Source of the DNA: Chlamydiota bacterium
GTDB taxonomy: Bacteria; Auribacterota; UBA3054; B51-G9
Assembly: GCA_030596365.1 (NCBI GenBank)
Contig: JAUVKG010000048.1
Location: 1-11,263, forward strand
Reading direction: 5' to 3'
DNA length: 11,263 bases
Under the pieces are notes generated by a model, which did not search any database, was not told the origin of the DNA, and worked only from the letters and a program-made list of their open reading frames with translations. How positions within the stretch are numbered: position 1 is the first letter of the stretch; every line of letters begins with the position of its first letter. A program made the translations under genes and the position numbers. Positions 6,144 through 11,263 of this stretch are shown in pieces.

Positions 6144-7610
6144 TTACTTAAGCAGTGGCATTATCGCCTTAACAGCCGGATGGGGGATTCCGTTAGTATC
6201 GTAAATACCAAACGCAGGTTGAACTTTCCCCCACATTCCTCCGCCGTAATAATCATGACTTTGCCAAATATTGTAACCTAGAATTCCGAGATTTTTATAT
6301 TCGGTAATTCCGTTAGCAAGGAATTCCGCGCATTCTTCAAGTGACCATTCATGATGATTTATGCCAAACTCCTGACAATAAACCGGTAAGTGAGATTCTC
6401 TGCGGAGCCATTTAACTTCATTAACTTTTTTAGCAAAAGAAATTTCTGCTTTTCTGTTAATTGGATTGGTTGTCGCAATAGGATATCCCTGACAGGCAAT
6501 TATATCAATTCCCGGCGGTGCGTAAATAGCTTTCAGAATTTTTTGTGCGTCAGGAGGAGTTTTTTTGTTTAACCATTCCTGAAGGCAGCCAAGTTCCCAG
6601 GACATACGTTTAGGTACAAATGGTTTGTAAAGAATAAGAGCATCCGGATCACCTTTGCGAATTGCTTTGCAAACATCGTCAAACGACATTCCGTATTTTC
6701 CTTCTTTAAATATTCCGATAGCATTAAATTCCCAGAAATCCCGCCACACAAGTTTATATGGGTCAACAGCTTTTATTTTTTTAGCTTCAAGATAACCCCG
6801 CCAGATTTCCCAATCGTGAATTGGCAAAGGAATATCTTTTATGGATTTCCAGTCAGTAGTTTCCTGCCAGCGATTTTTCCAATAATTTATGTCAGGATTT
6901 TTGTCGTTTAGCCATTCCTGCCACCGTGCTTCTAACTTTTTGTCAACGTGACACCACGGCCATTGAAAATTCATCAATTCATAAGGCAATGCGTAAACCA
7001 CAATATTATCAAACGGTTCAAGCAATCCCGCCATAAACTTTAAAAAATATTTAAAACCTTCGCTAACCTCATTGTCCACAAGCCAGTTATGGACTAAATA
7101 ACCTTTAAAAGCCGGATGAAGTCGTCCGGTTTCATCTTTTTTTGCCGGATATTCATTTGCCGGAACCTGCTGCGGAACAATTTCGTTACCCGGCTGAACG
7201 TAAATATAAAAGCCTTCATCTTGAACAATTTTTAAAAACTTTTTTATTTTCGCGATTCTTTTATCGTAAAATTTTGTGGGTTTATATTTGTTTTTTGGGT
7301 CTACTTCTTTAAAAAGTTCACCCCAGCTTATTGTTATAGAAATAGTATTGAAACCGGCTTTACGAAAAATTTCTAAATCTTTTGGAACACGCTTTAAATC
7401 CAACATTTCGAAAAAATAATGATGAGAAGCTTGTGGCTGATAATAAACAATTCCCTTGGCAACAAAAGGTTTTCCGGCAGCGTTTATCAAAGTTGGATTC
7501 TTACCTTTGGAAATACGAACTCCGGAAGAATTAGTTTTATGATTGTTTGTGCAACCTAGAGATGAAATCACAAAAACTGCTGCGATTGTTGAATATAATA
7601 TTTTTTTCAT
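6144..7610 (-). CDS. Lipoprotein with clan GH-A type (GH5/GH42-like) glycosidase barrel, 488 aa
   Basis: The start is set at the ATG at 7608-7610 because the product then opens with a lipoprotein signal, MKKILYSTIAAVFVISSLGC, with C20 as the likely lipidated Cys (position -3 is Ser, so the lipobox is not ideal). The frame is open for another 46 codons upstream, but those only translate repeat DNA (FVRFVRFVRFVR). The barrel starts near 48 (KPFVAKGIVYYQPQ) and contains DLEIFRKAGFNTISITISW at 78-96, VYALPYELMNF at 205-215, with E211 as candidate acid/base, and LPVYCQEFGIN at 408-418, with E414 as candidate nucleophile. It ends with GYNIWQSHDYYGGG at 445-458. A retaining glycosidase of uncertain family and substrate is inferred, acting outside the cytoplasm next to the GH5-type lipoprotein of the same run. 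No Shine-Dalgarno precedes the ATG. Confidence 0.82.
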   Translation of the reverse strand: MKKILYSTIAAVFVISSLGCTNNHKTNSSGVRISKGKNPTLINAAGKPFVAKGIVYYQPQASHHYFFEMLDLKRVPKDLEIFRKAGFNTISITISWGELFKEVDPKNKYKPTKFYDKRIAKIKKFLKIVQDEGFYIYVQPGNEIVPQQVPANEYPAKKDETGRLHPAFKGYLVHNWLVDNEVSEGFKYFLKFMAGLLEPFDNIVVYALPYELMNFQWPWCHVDKKLEARWQEWLNDKNPDINYWKNRWQETTDWKSIKDIPLPIHDWEIWRGYLEAKKIKAVDPYKLVWRDFWEFNAIGIFKEGKYGMSFDDVCKAIRKGDPDALILYKPFVPKRMSWELGCLQEWLNKKTPPDAQKILKAIYAPPGIDIIACQGYPIATTNPINRKAEISFAKKVNEVKWLRRESHLPVYCQEFGINHHEWSLEECAEFLANGITEYKNLGILGYNIWQSHDYYGGGMWGKVQPAFGIYDTNGIPHPAVKAIMPLLK

Positions 7611-7656
7611 AGTTTTGTTAGTTGTTTTTTTAAATAAATAGTTTTTACAGACCCAA

Positions 7657-7700
7657 CGGACAAAACGGACAAAACGGACAAAACGGACAAAACGGACAAT
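7657..7700. repeat. 9-bp tandem repeat, cggacaaaa x 4.9
   Basis: There are four perfect copies of cggacaaaa at 7657-7692 and a fifth partial copy to 7700. The array lies about 47 bp upstream of the lipoprotein start. A related array with unit ggacaaaat precedes URO-D-like protein 1. Confidence 0.95.
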
Positions 7701-7714
7701 CCCATCAATCCAAG

Positions 7715-7730
7715 ACACGCTAAAGCGTGT
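7715..7730. repeat. Perfect hairpin, acacgc-taaa-gcgtgt
   Basis: A 6-bp stem with a 4-nt loop sits between the 9-mer and octamer arrays. No T-tract follows. The equivalent position in the spacer at 10348-10684 also holds a hairpin. Confidence 0.75.
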
Positions 7731-7732
7731 AC

Positions 7733-7920
7733 TCCAACAATCCAACAATCCATTAATCCATTAATCCATTAATCCAACAATCCAACAATCCATTAATCCA
7801 ACAATCCATTAATCCAACAATCCAACAATCCATTAATCCATTAATCCATTAATCCAACAATCCAACAATCCAACAATCCATTAATCCATTAATCCATTAA
7901 TCCATTAATCCATTAATCCA
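7733..7920. repeat. Octamer tandem array, 23.5 units of aacaatcc and attaatcc
   Basis: The array uses only two unit types. Writing x for aacaatcc and y for attaatcc, the order is xxyyyxxy xyxxyyyx xxyyyyy. The block xxyyyxx occurs twice (units 1-7 and 11-17), which indicates segmental duplication as well as single-unit change. It ends 6 bp from the stop codon of URO-D-like protein 2. Confidence 0.97.
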
Positions 7921-7926
7921 CTCTTC

Positions 7927-9024
7927 CTAATACTTCCCATATGTTTCTGCTATTTTTTTCATTATTAAAATATTTTCGTCAGGTGTGTCGCGTGGTGTTT
8001 GATCTCCTGTAGAAAGAATGAATCCACCGCCTTCCGCCGCGTCATCGATAGCTCTTTTGCATGCGGTTTCAACTATTTCCGGAGTACCGCGAAGCATAAC
8101 TTCTGTCGTGTGCAGATTTCCCTTCAGAGCGATTTTATCGCCGAACAAATCTTTAATTTCTTTTAAAATACAATCACCTGCAGGTGGAATTTCTAATGGT
8201 TCAATTCCGTTTAGATCGGTTTCGTTCGCTGCTGTTTCGACAAGATATTTTTCAGGTCCGCAGCAGTGGAGATGAGTTAAAACTCCATGCTCTTTAGCTA
8301 GTTTTGTAACTTTAACAAGCCACTCGAACACGAGTTCGCGGAAAATTGGCGGGGGATTAAAAATCATTAAACCACTATTACCGATCAGCAAAACATCAGG
8401 TTTATATTCGAGAATAGTTTTCGCTGTTTTCATCATAAACTCGCCTGCGGCCTGTATTTCTTTTTTTACGGTTTCGGGTTCATCGTAATATCGAAGGATT
8501 TCTTTTTGGTCACAGATAATGCAAGGCAGAAAAATCGTAGGAGCGAAAACACCTTTTTCACCAACGTATTCTTTCGCTTCATTAAAATATTCTTTACCTG
8601 TTTTTGTGTAATTGGGTTTTACAATTTCATAATTGTCGTGAGTTTCCGGTAAGCCGATTGTTTTGGCTTTTACCCATGCAGAAGGCTCATTAAGCTCGTA
8701 AATTACAACGAATTTTGACCAATGGATTCCTTTTTCATCTTCCGAAAAATCACGAACAATGATTTTTTCGTCGCTGCGGAAAACAACAGCTTTTTTCCCA
8801 TCGGTAGGTTGGGGAATCCAGTCGAGAACAAAAGCGTCAACACCAAAATGAGAAGCTGCATCGCAACGCGCCTTCCAAATTGGCGGGTCGCTATAAACAA
8901 AAGTTTCCCAGGAAGGCCTGTTGGAAAGACGAATAGGAATCATTTCAAATAAGTCAGGAGCAACCGGTACGTGATCCGGCTGTTCGTTTTTTAAAGCTGT
9001 AATAAGTCGTTGTCTTGAAGTCAT
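7927..9024 (-). CDS. URO-D/MtaA-superfamily protein 2, 365 aa
   Basis: The start is set at the ATG at 9022-9024, giving MTSRQRLITALKNEQPDHVP, the usual N-terminus of this superfamily; eleven more upstream codons only translate a hairpin repeat. The fold groups uroporphyrinogen decarboxylase (URO-D) with corrinoid-dependent methyltransferases. The HLHCCGP motif at 251-257 gives an H253-x-C255-G pair like the zinc-binding HxC of methylcobamide:CoM methyltransferases. The third ligand Cys expected near ILSxGC is replaced: the sequence reads FILSTGDQTPRDTPDEN (335-351), with D341. ALKGNLHTTEVMLRGTPEIV lies at 299-318. A haem enzyme is unlikely given the glycosidase neighbours. A methyltransferase-like or unknown lyase role in sugar catabolism is inferred. 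There is no signal peptide. The protein is paralogous to the next gene upstream. Confidence 0.82.
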   Translation of the reverse strand: MTSRQRLITALKNEQPDHVPVAPDLFEMIPIRLSNRPSWETFVYSDPPIWKARCDAASHFGVDAFVLDWIPQPTDGKKAVVFRSDEKIIVRDFSEDEKGIHWSKFVVIYELNEPSAWVKAKTIGLPETHDNYEIVKPNYTKTGKEYFNEAKEYVGEKGVFAPTIFLPCIICDQKEILRYYDEPETVKKEIQAAGEFMMKTAKTILEYKPDVLLIGNSGLMIFNPPPIFRELVFEWLVKVTKLAKEHGVLTHLHCCGPEKYLVETAANETDLNGIEPLEIPPAGDCILKEIKDLFGDKIALKGNLHTTEVMLRGTPEIVETACKRAIDDAAEGGGFILSTGDQTPRDTPDENILIMKKIAETYGKY

Positions 9025-9036
9025 GATATAAAGTAG

Positions 9037-9055
9037 GGCAAGCTTCCAGCTTGCC
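9037..9055. repeat. Perfect 8-bp stem hairpin in the URO-D-like protein 2 leader
   Basis: ggcaagct-tcc-agcttgcc lies 13-31 nt upstream of the start codon. If transcribed it would form a stable hairpin in the 5' leader. I recall the phrase as a dispersed repeat in environmental genomes, so a regulatory role is not implied by its presence alone. Confidence 0.75.
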
Positions 9056-9064
9056 AAGTCAAAG

Positions 9065-9114
9065 GTTAAAAGTTAAAGGTTAAAAGTTAAAAGTTAAAAG
9101 TTAAAAGTTAAAAG
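9065..9114. repeat. 7-bp tandem repeat, gttaaaa x 7
   Basis: There are seven consecutive heptamers. Six are gttaaaa and one, the second, is gttaaag; a diverged gttgaga follows. It resembles the heptameric short tandem repeats known from cyanobacterial intergenic DNA in size, though this organism is evidently different. Confidence 0.92.
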
Positions 9115-9128
9115 TTGAGAACCACCCC

Positions 9129-9161
9129 GCCCTTCGGGCACCCCTCCTTGGTAAGGAGGGG
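9129..9161. repeat. Two adjacent GC-rich hairpins
   Basis: gccc-ttc-gggc at 9129-9139 is followed by a perfect 9-bp stem at 9141-9161 (cccctcctt, loop ggt, aaggagggg). No T-tract follows on the minus strand, so it is not a classical terminator. Its style matches the element at 5068-5127. Confidence 0.7.
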
Positions 9162-9172
9162 AATTGTGTATT

Positions 9173-9240
9173 TCCAACAATCCAACAATCCAACAATCCA
9201 ACAATCCAACAATCCAACAATCCAACAATCCAACAATCCA
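9173..9240. repeat. Octamer tandem array, aacaatcc x 8.5, homogeneous
   Basis: All units are identical, unlike the mixed arrays at 7733 and 10449. It ends 6 bp from the stop codon of URO-D-like protein 1, the same distance as the 7733-7920 array from its neighbouring stop. Confidence 0.97.
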
Positions 9241-9246
9241 TCTTTG

Positions 9247-10347
9247 TTAATACACACATTCTTTGGCTGCATCAGAAAATGCCTGAAGGCATTCCGGATC
9301 ACCGTGAAAAAAATGGTCTGAAGGACAAATAATATATCCTGCTTCATTTTTTGTTGCCTCGAAGCATTCGAAAACTAATTTTTTTGCGGCTGCAGGTGTA
9401 CCGTTTTCGAAGCCTGCATTTTGGTCAAAACCGCCTATAAAAAATAATTTATCGCCAATTTTTTCTGAAGCTTCTTTTAAATTACAATCACCACCCATTG
9501 AAGCAGGAGTCATTGTTTCAAGACCGTCAGCTCCGGTCTGAACGACTAAATCGAGCAGCGGCATAAGTCCTCCGCACAAATGGCAAACAACTTTTAATCC
9601 CGCGTTTTGCAAAGCATCATTTTGTATTTTATCGTATGGCAGACAAAATTCCTCAAACATTGCCGGACTGATAACGGTTGATGATCCGGCGCCGCCATCT
9701 GTTTCAACCATATCTGCCGGTGAGCCGTTCCACATTTCGGAGACTTGCACAGTTTTTTTTGAGATAGAATTCAAGAAATGATGAAGTTTTTCAGGTTCAT
9801 CCATTGCCATGAAAATTGCTTTTTCGGTATCAAAGAGAGTGCAGAAACTTTGCCATGGGCTTCCTTGTCCCGGACTAAACGGATGTGAGCGAATGATACC
9901 TTTATCACCGAGTCTGTCTTTTACGCATTGTATTTCGGAAAAGTCAACTTTATTTGGCACCGGATAGAATTCATTCCACAGTTCAAAGTCTTTTTCATTT
10001 TTAATTAAATATTCGGTAGTCCATTCTGTGAATTTGTTTTGAGCGCCTTTATAATTCAATTCACCTTTAGGAGTAGTGATAGTTTCAGTCCACAAATTAT
10101 TTTCGTCTTCATCTTTCCCAAGATTTTTTTTATCAATCTTCCAGTCGGACAATTTTTTTTCAGAGTAAGAATATTTTGGCGAGACATAAATTGCATAATC
10201 CATGTCAAACTTTTCATAAGCCTGCCACCAGTCCATTCCGCCAAGATAGTTTTTTAAATAATAATCCATCCAGCCGTGAACCTGACAGGGCAGTCTGTCC
10301 GGTCTGCCATTATTTAGGGCAGTAAGCATTCTTTCTCTTGAAGTCAT
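9247..10347 (-). CDS. URO-D/MtaA-superfamily protein 1, 366 aa
   Basis: The start is set at the ATG at 10345-10347, giving MTSRERMLTALNNGRPDRLP, which aligns with the N-terminus of URO-D-like protein 2. The frame stays open for 61 further codons upstream, but these translate repeat arrays (PFCPFCPFGPFGP). It has the zinc-site-like HLCGG at 256-260, giving H256 and C258. The third-ligand region is YIICPSDHFFHGDPE (338-352), with D344 where methyltransferases carry Cys. STVISPAMFEEFCLPYDK at 223-240 is the superfamily's helix before the barrel end. It is the first gene of the minus-strand run, next to the divergent AraC-type gene, so it is the most likely direct regulatory target. It differs enough from protein 2 to suggest different substrates or a heteromeric pair. 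The function is unknown beyond the superfamily. Confidence 0.82.
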   Translation of the reverse strand: MTSRERMLTALNNGRPDRLPCQVHGWMDYYLKNYLGGMDWWQAYEKFDMDYAIYVSPKYSYSEKKLSDWKIDKKNLGKDEDENNLWTETITTPKGELNYKGAQNKFTEWTTEYLIKNEKDFELWNEFYPVPNKVDFSEIQCVKDRLGDKGIIRSHPFSPGQGSPWQSFCTLFDTEKAIFMAMDEPEKLHHFLNSISKKTVQVSEMWNGSPADMVETDGGAGSSTVISPAMFEEFCLPYDKIQNDALQNAGLKVVCHLCGGLMPLLDLVVQTGADGLETMTPASMGGDCNLKEASEKIGDKLFFIGGFDQNAGFENGTPAAAKKLVFECFEATKNEAGYIICPSDHFFHGDPECLQAFSDAAKECVY

Positions 10348-10378
10348 AAGTATAGAAGGTTCAAAGGTTACAAGGTTG

Positions 10379-10395
10379 CCCCGCCATAGGCGGGG
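10379..10395. repeat. Perfect hairpin, ccccgcc-ata-ggcgggg
   Basis: A 7-bp GC stem with a 3-nt loop lies 32-48 nt upstream of the URO-D-like protein 1 start, between a short aaggtt repeat and the 9-mer array. Confidence 0.75.
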
Positions 10396-10402
10396 GTCTA
10401 AA

Positions 10403-10447
10403 GGACCGAATGGACCGAATGGACAAAATGGACAAAATGGACAAAAG
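10403..10447. repeat. 9-bp tandem repeat, ggaccgaat/ggacaaaat x 5
   Basis: The units in order are ggaccgaat, ggaccgaat, ggacaaaat, ggacaaaat and ggacaaaag. It is the same family as the cggacaaaa array at 7657-7700. Confidence 0.95.
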
Positions 10448-10448
10448 C

Positions 10449-10576
10449 ACCAATCCAATAATCCACCAATCCAATAATCCACCAATCCAATAATCCACCA
10501 ATCCAATAATCCACCAATCCAACAATCCACTAATCCACTAATCCACTAATCCACTAATCCACTAATCCACTAATCC
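10449..10576. repeat. Octamer tandem array, 16 units with a 16-bp higher-order period
   Basis: The first nine units alternate accaatcc and aataatcc (a 16-bp dimer repeated 4.5 times). One aacaatcc follows, then six copies of actaatcc. All fit a-H-Y-a-a-t-c-c. Confidence 0.97.
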
Positions 10577-10592
10577 AACGTCAAACGTCAAA

Positions 10593-10621
10593 TTCCATTT
10601 TCATCGTGATAATAGTATAAT
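10593..10621 (+). promoter_or_regulatory. Possible promoter of the AraC-type gene
   Basis: A perfect TATAAT lies at 10616-10621, about 64 bp upstream of the ATG. The hexamer 17 bp upstream of it (ttccat) is a poor -35 box, so this rests almost entirely on the -10 match in AT-rich DNA. Confidence 0.3.
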
Positions 10622-10684
10622 ATATAAAAGATATAGTTTCAATAACAATTATAACAATGTCTAACACAATGTGCTCAAGAAAAC

Positions 10685-11263
10685 ATGAAAATCATTACAC
10701 ATTCATTTGATAATTTAAACTGTGAAATGTTAGAACAATTCTCATTGCCGAATGATATTCCCGTTCACACACATTTTTTTAATGAAATTGCTGTTGTATT
10801 AAGCGGTACTTGCCTTCATGTTGTTGGTAAAGAACGCTACCCGTTAATACGCGGAGATGTATTTATTATAAAAGGCAATGATGCACATGAGTTTAAAAAG
10901 CTGACTAATTTAAAAATGATAGACATAGTATATAATCAGATTTTTTTTGATACTGTTAGAAAAGAGTTAAATGATATTCCGGGTTTTCAGGCGTTATTTG
11001 TTTATGAACCGATGTTTCGGAAAATGAATAACTTCAAAGCAAAATTACATTTGAACTCTAATCAGCTTAATGAATTAATGTCGATTCTAAAACTAATGAA
11101 GAAAATACAATTGGATAAAGTTCCCGGATACAAAATAGCAACTGAATATGTTTTTAAACTGATAGTAATAAGTTTGTGTAGCTATTATAGCGAAACAGAT
11201 ATCCCGCGTTCAAAAGAACTGTTAAGAATCAGTAAAATAATAAATTTTATGGAAAAATCTTTC
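10685..11263 (+). CDS. AraC-type transcriptional regulator, N-terminal part (runs off the window)
   Basis: The frame from ATG 10685 stays open for 193 codons to the window end. The translation begins MKIITHSFDNLNCEMLEQF and contains a cupin-like sensing domain: HTHFFNEIAVVLSGTCLHVVG at about 29-49, then YPLIRGDVFIIKGNDAHEF at about 52-70, the 'PHxHxxxEi...G...l..GDl.li.p...H' pattern of AraC-family sugar sensors. The last residues, LLRISKIINFMEKSF, match the linker that usually leads into the two helix-turn-helix motifs, which must lie beyond the window. Transcribed divergently from the URO-D-like/glycosidase run, it is the obvious candidate local regulator, responding to a sugar or sugar derivative. 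That it is AraC-type is well supported; its ligand and targets are inference. Confidence 0.8.
   Translation, partial: MKIITHSFDNLNCEMLEQFSLPNDIPVHTHFFNEIAVVLSGTCLHVVGKERYPLIRGDVFIIKGNDAHEFKKLTNLKMIDIVYNQIFFDTVRKELNDIPGFQALFVYEPMFRKMNNFKAKLHLNSNQLNELMSILKLMKKIQLDKVPGYKIATEYVFKLIVISLCSYYSETDIPRSKELLRISKIINFMEKSF

Larger units (their letters stand above)
7611..7926. other. Spacer made almost wholly of tandem repeats
   Basis: This 316-bp gap between URO-D-like protein 2 and the GH-A lipoprotein consists of about 45 bp of unique AT-rich sequence next to the lipoprotein start, a 9-mer array, a perfect hairpin and a 188-bp octamer array. It contains no gene. Any promoter for the lipoprotein gene must lie in the short unique part, within the arrays, or upstream. 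Confidence 0.8.
9025..9246. other. Spacer between the two URO-D-like genes, built from four repeat classes
   Basis: This 222-bp gap contains, from the URO-D-like protein 2 start outward, a perfect hairpin (9037-9055), a 7-mer array (9065-9114), two GC-rich hairpins (9129-9161) and an octamer array (9173-9240). Almost no unique sequence is left for a promoter, so co-transcription with the upstream gene is plausible. Confidence 0.8.
10348..10684. other. Divergent regulatory spacer packed with repeats
   Basis: The gap between URO-D-like protein 1 and the AraC-type gene holds, from left to right, a loose aaggtt repeat (10356-10376), a perfect hairpin (10379-10395), a 9-mer array (10403-10447), an octamer array (10449-10576), two copies of acgtcaa (10578-10591) and about 90 bp of unique AT-rich DNA containing TATAAT. 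The unique part is the natural place for an AraC binding site, but no direct repeat there is clear enough to call. Confidence 0.75.

Noticed and set aside
5838..6281. 147-codon + strand frame
   Set aside because: It runs through the inverted-repeat element and into the antisense of the lipoprotein gene, and shows no domain-like sequence.
7611..7748. Forty-six extra N-terminal codons of the GH-A lipoprotein
   Set aside because: They translate the 9-mer array and flanking repeat DNA, and the internal ATG at 7610 gives a standard lipoprotein signal peptide.
7733..7920. CRISPR array
   Set aside because: The units are 8 bp, directly tandem and without unique spacers, and no cas gene is present.
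9141..9161. Rho-independent terminator after URO-D-like protein 1
   Set aside because: The stem is perfect but has no T-tract on the transcribed strand, and it matches a dispersed hairpin style seen elsewhere in the window.
9108..9347. Small repetitive protein (LLDCWIVGLLDCW)
   Set aside because: The peptide arises only from the 8-bp repeat read in frame over 24 bp and overlaps the 3' end of URO-D-like protein 1.
10348..10530. Sixty-one extra N-terminal codons of URO-D-like protein 1
   Set aside because: They are translated octamer, 9-mer and hairpin repeats. The internal Met gives the superfamily N-terminus shared with the paralog.
1..11263. tRNA, rRNA or riboswitch
   Set aside because: No cloverleaf, rRNA-like conserved block or known riboswitch core was recognised on either strand.

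Overview
The window reads as an AT-rich chromosomal segment from an uncultured heterotrophic bacterium of the PVC group, most likely Lentisphaerota or Kiritimatiellota. This rests on gene content only: formylglycine-generating-enzyme-fold proteins, uroporphyrinogen-decarboxylase-like (URO-D) paralogs, GHL6 and GH5-type glycosidases, an AraC regulator, few Shine-Dalgarno sequences, and spacers full of short tandem repeats. The assignment is inference from family memory and no marker gene is present.

Layout: an FGE-fold gene on the + strand (1-1182) converges on a run of six minus-strand genes. Read from right to left in transcription order these are URO-D-like protein 1 (10347-9247), URO-D-like protein 2 (9024-7927), a clan GH-A type lipoprotein (7610-6144), a short cupin-like protein that looks truncated (5794-5165), a GH5-type lipoprotein (5035-3815) and a GHL6-type glycosidase (3474-1372). 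At the right edge the cupin-domain half of an AraC-type regulator (10685 to the end) is transcribed divergently.

The genes look like a carbohydrate-utilisation locus. Two lipoproteins would cut a glycan at the cell surface or in the periplasm, and a cytoplasmic GHL6 enzyme would finish the oligosaccharides. Two URO-D/methyltransferase-fold proteins and a sugar-isomerase-like cupin would act on released products, and the divergent AraC protein may sense the sugar. The substrate cannot be read from the sequence. Demethylation of a methylated sugar is a hypothesis only.

The strongest unusual signal is non-coding. The spacers are built largely from short tandem repeats with periods of 7, 8 and 9 bp plus perfect small hairpins, in a recurring order in front of three consecutive genes. 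The octamer arrays share the form a-H-Y-a-a-t-c-c: six bases are fixed, two vary, and there is never a G on the strand shown. Other spacers hold a 220-bp MITE-like element with 23-bp inverted ends, a 15/16-bp repeat family carrying AATCATTTTGC, and GC-rich palindromic islands. One of these islands lies inside a lipoprotein coding sequence. Several apparent long N-termini in this window are only translated repeat DNA, and the starts given here are corrected for that.
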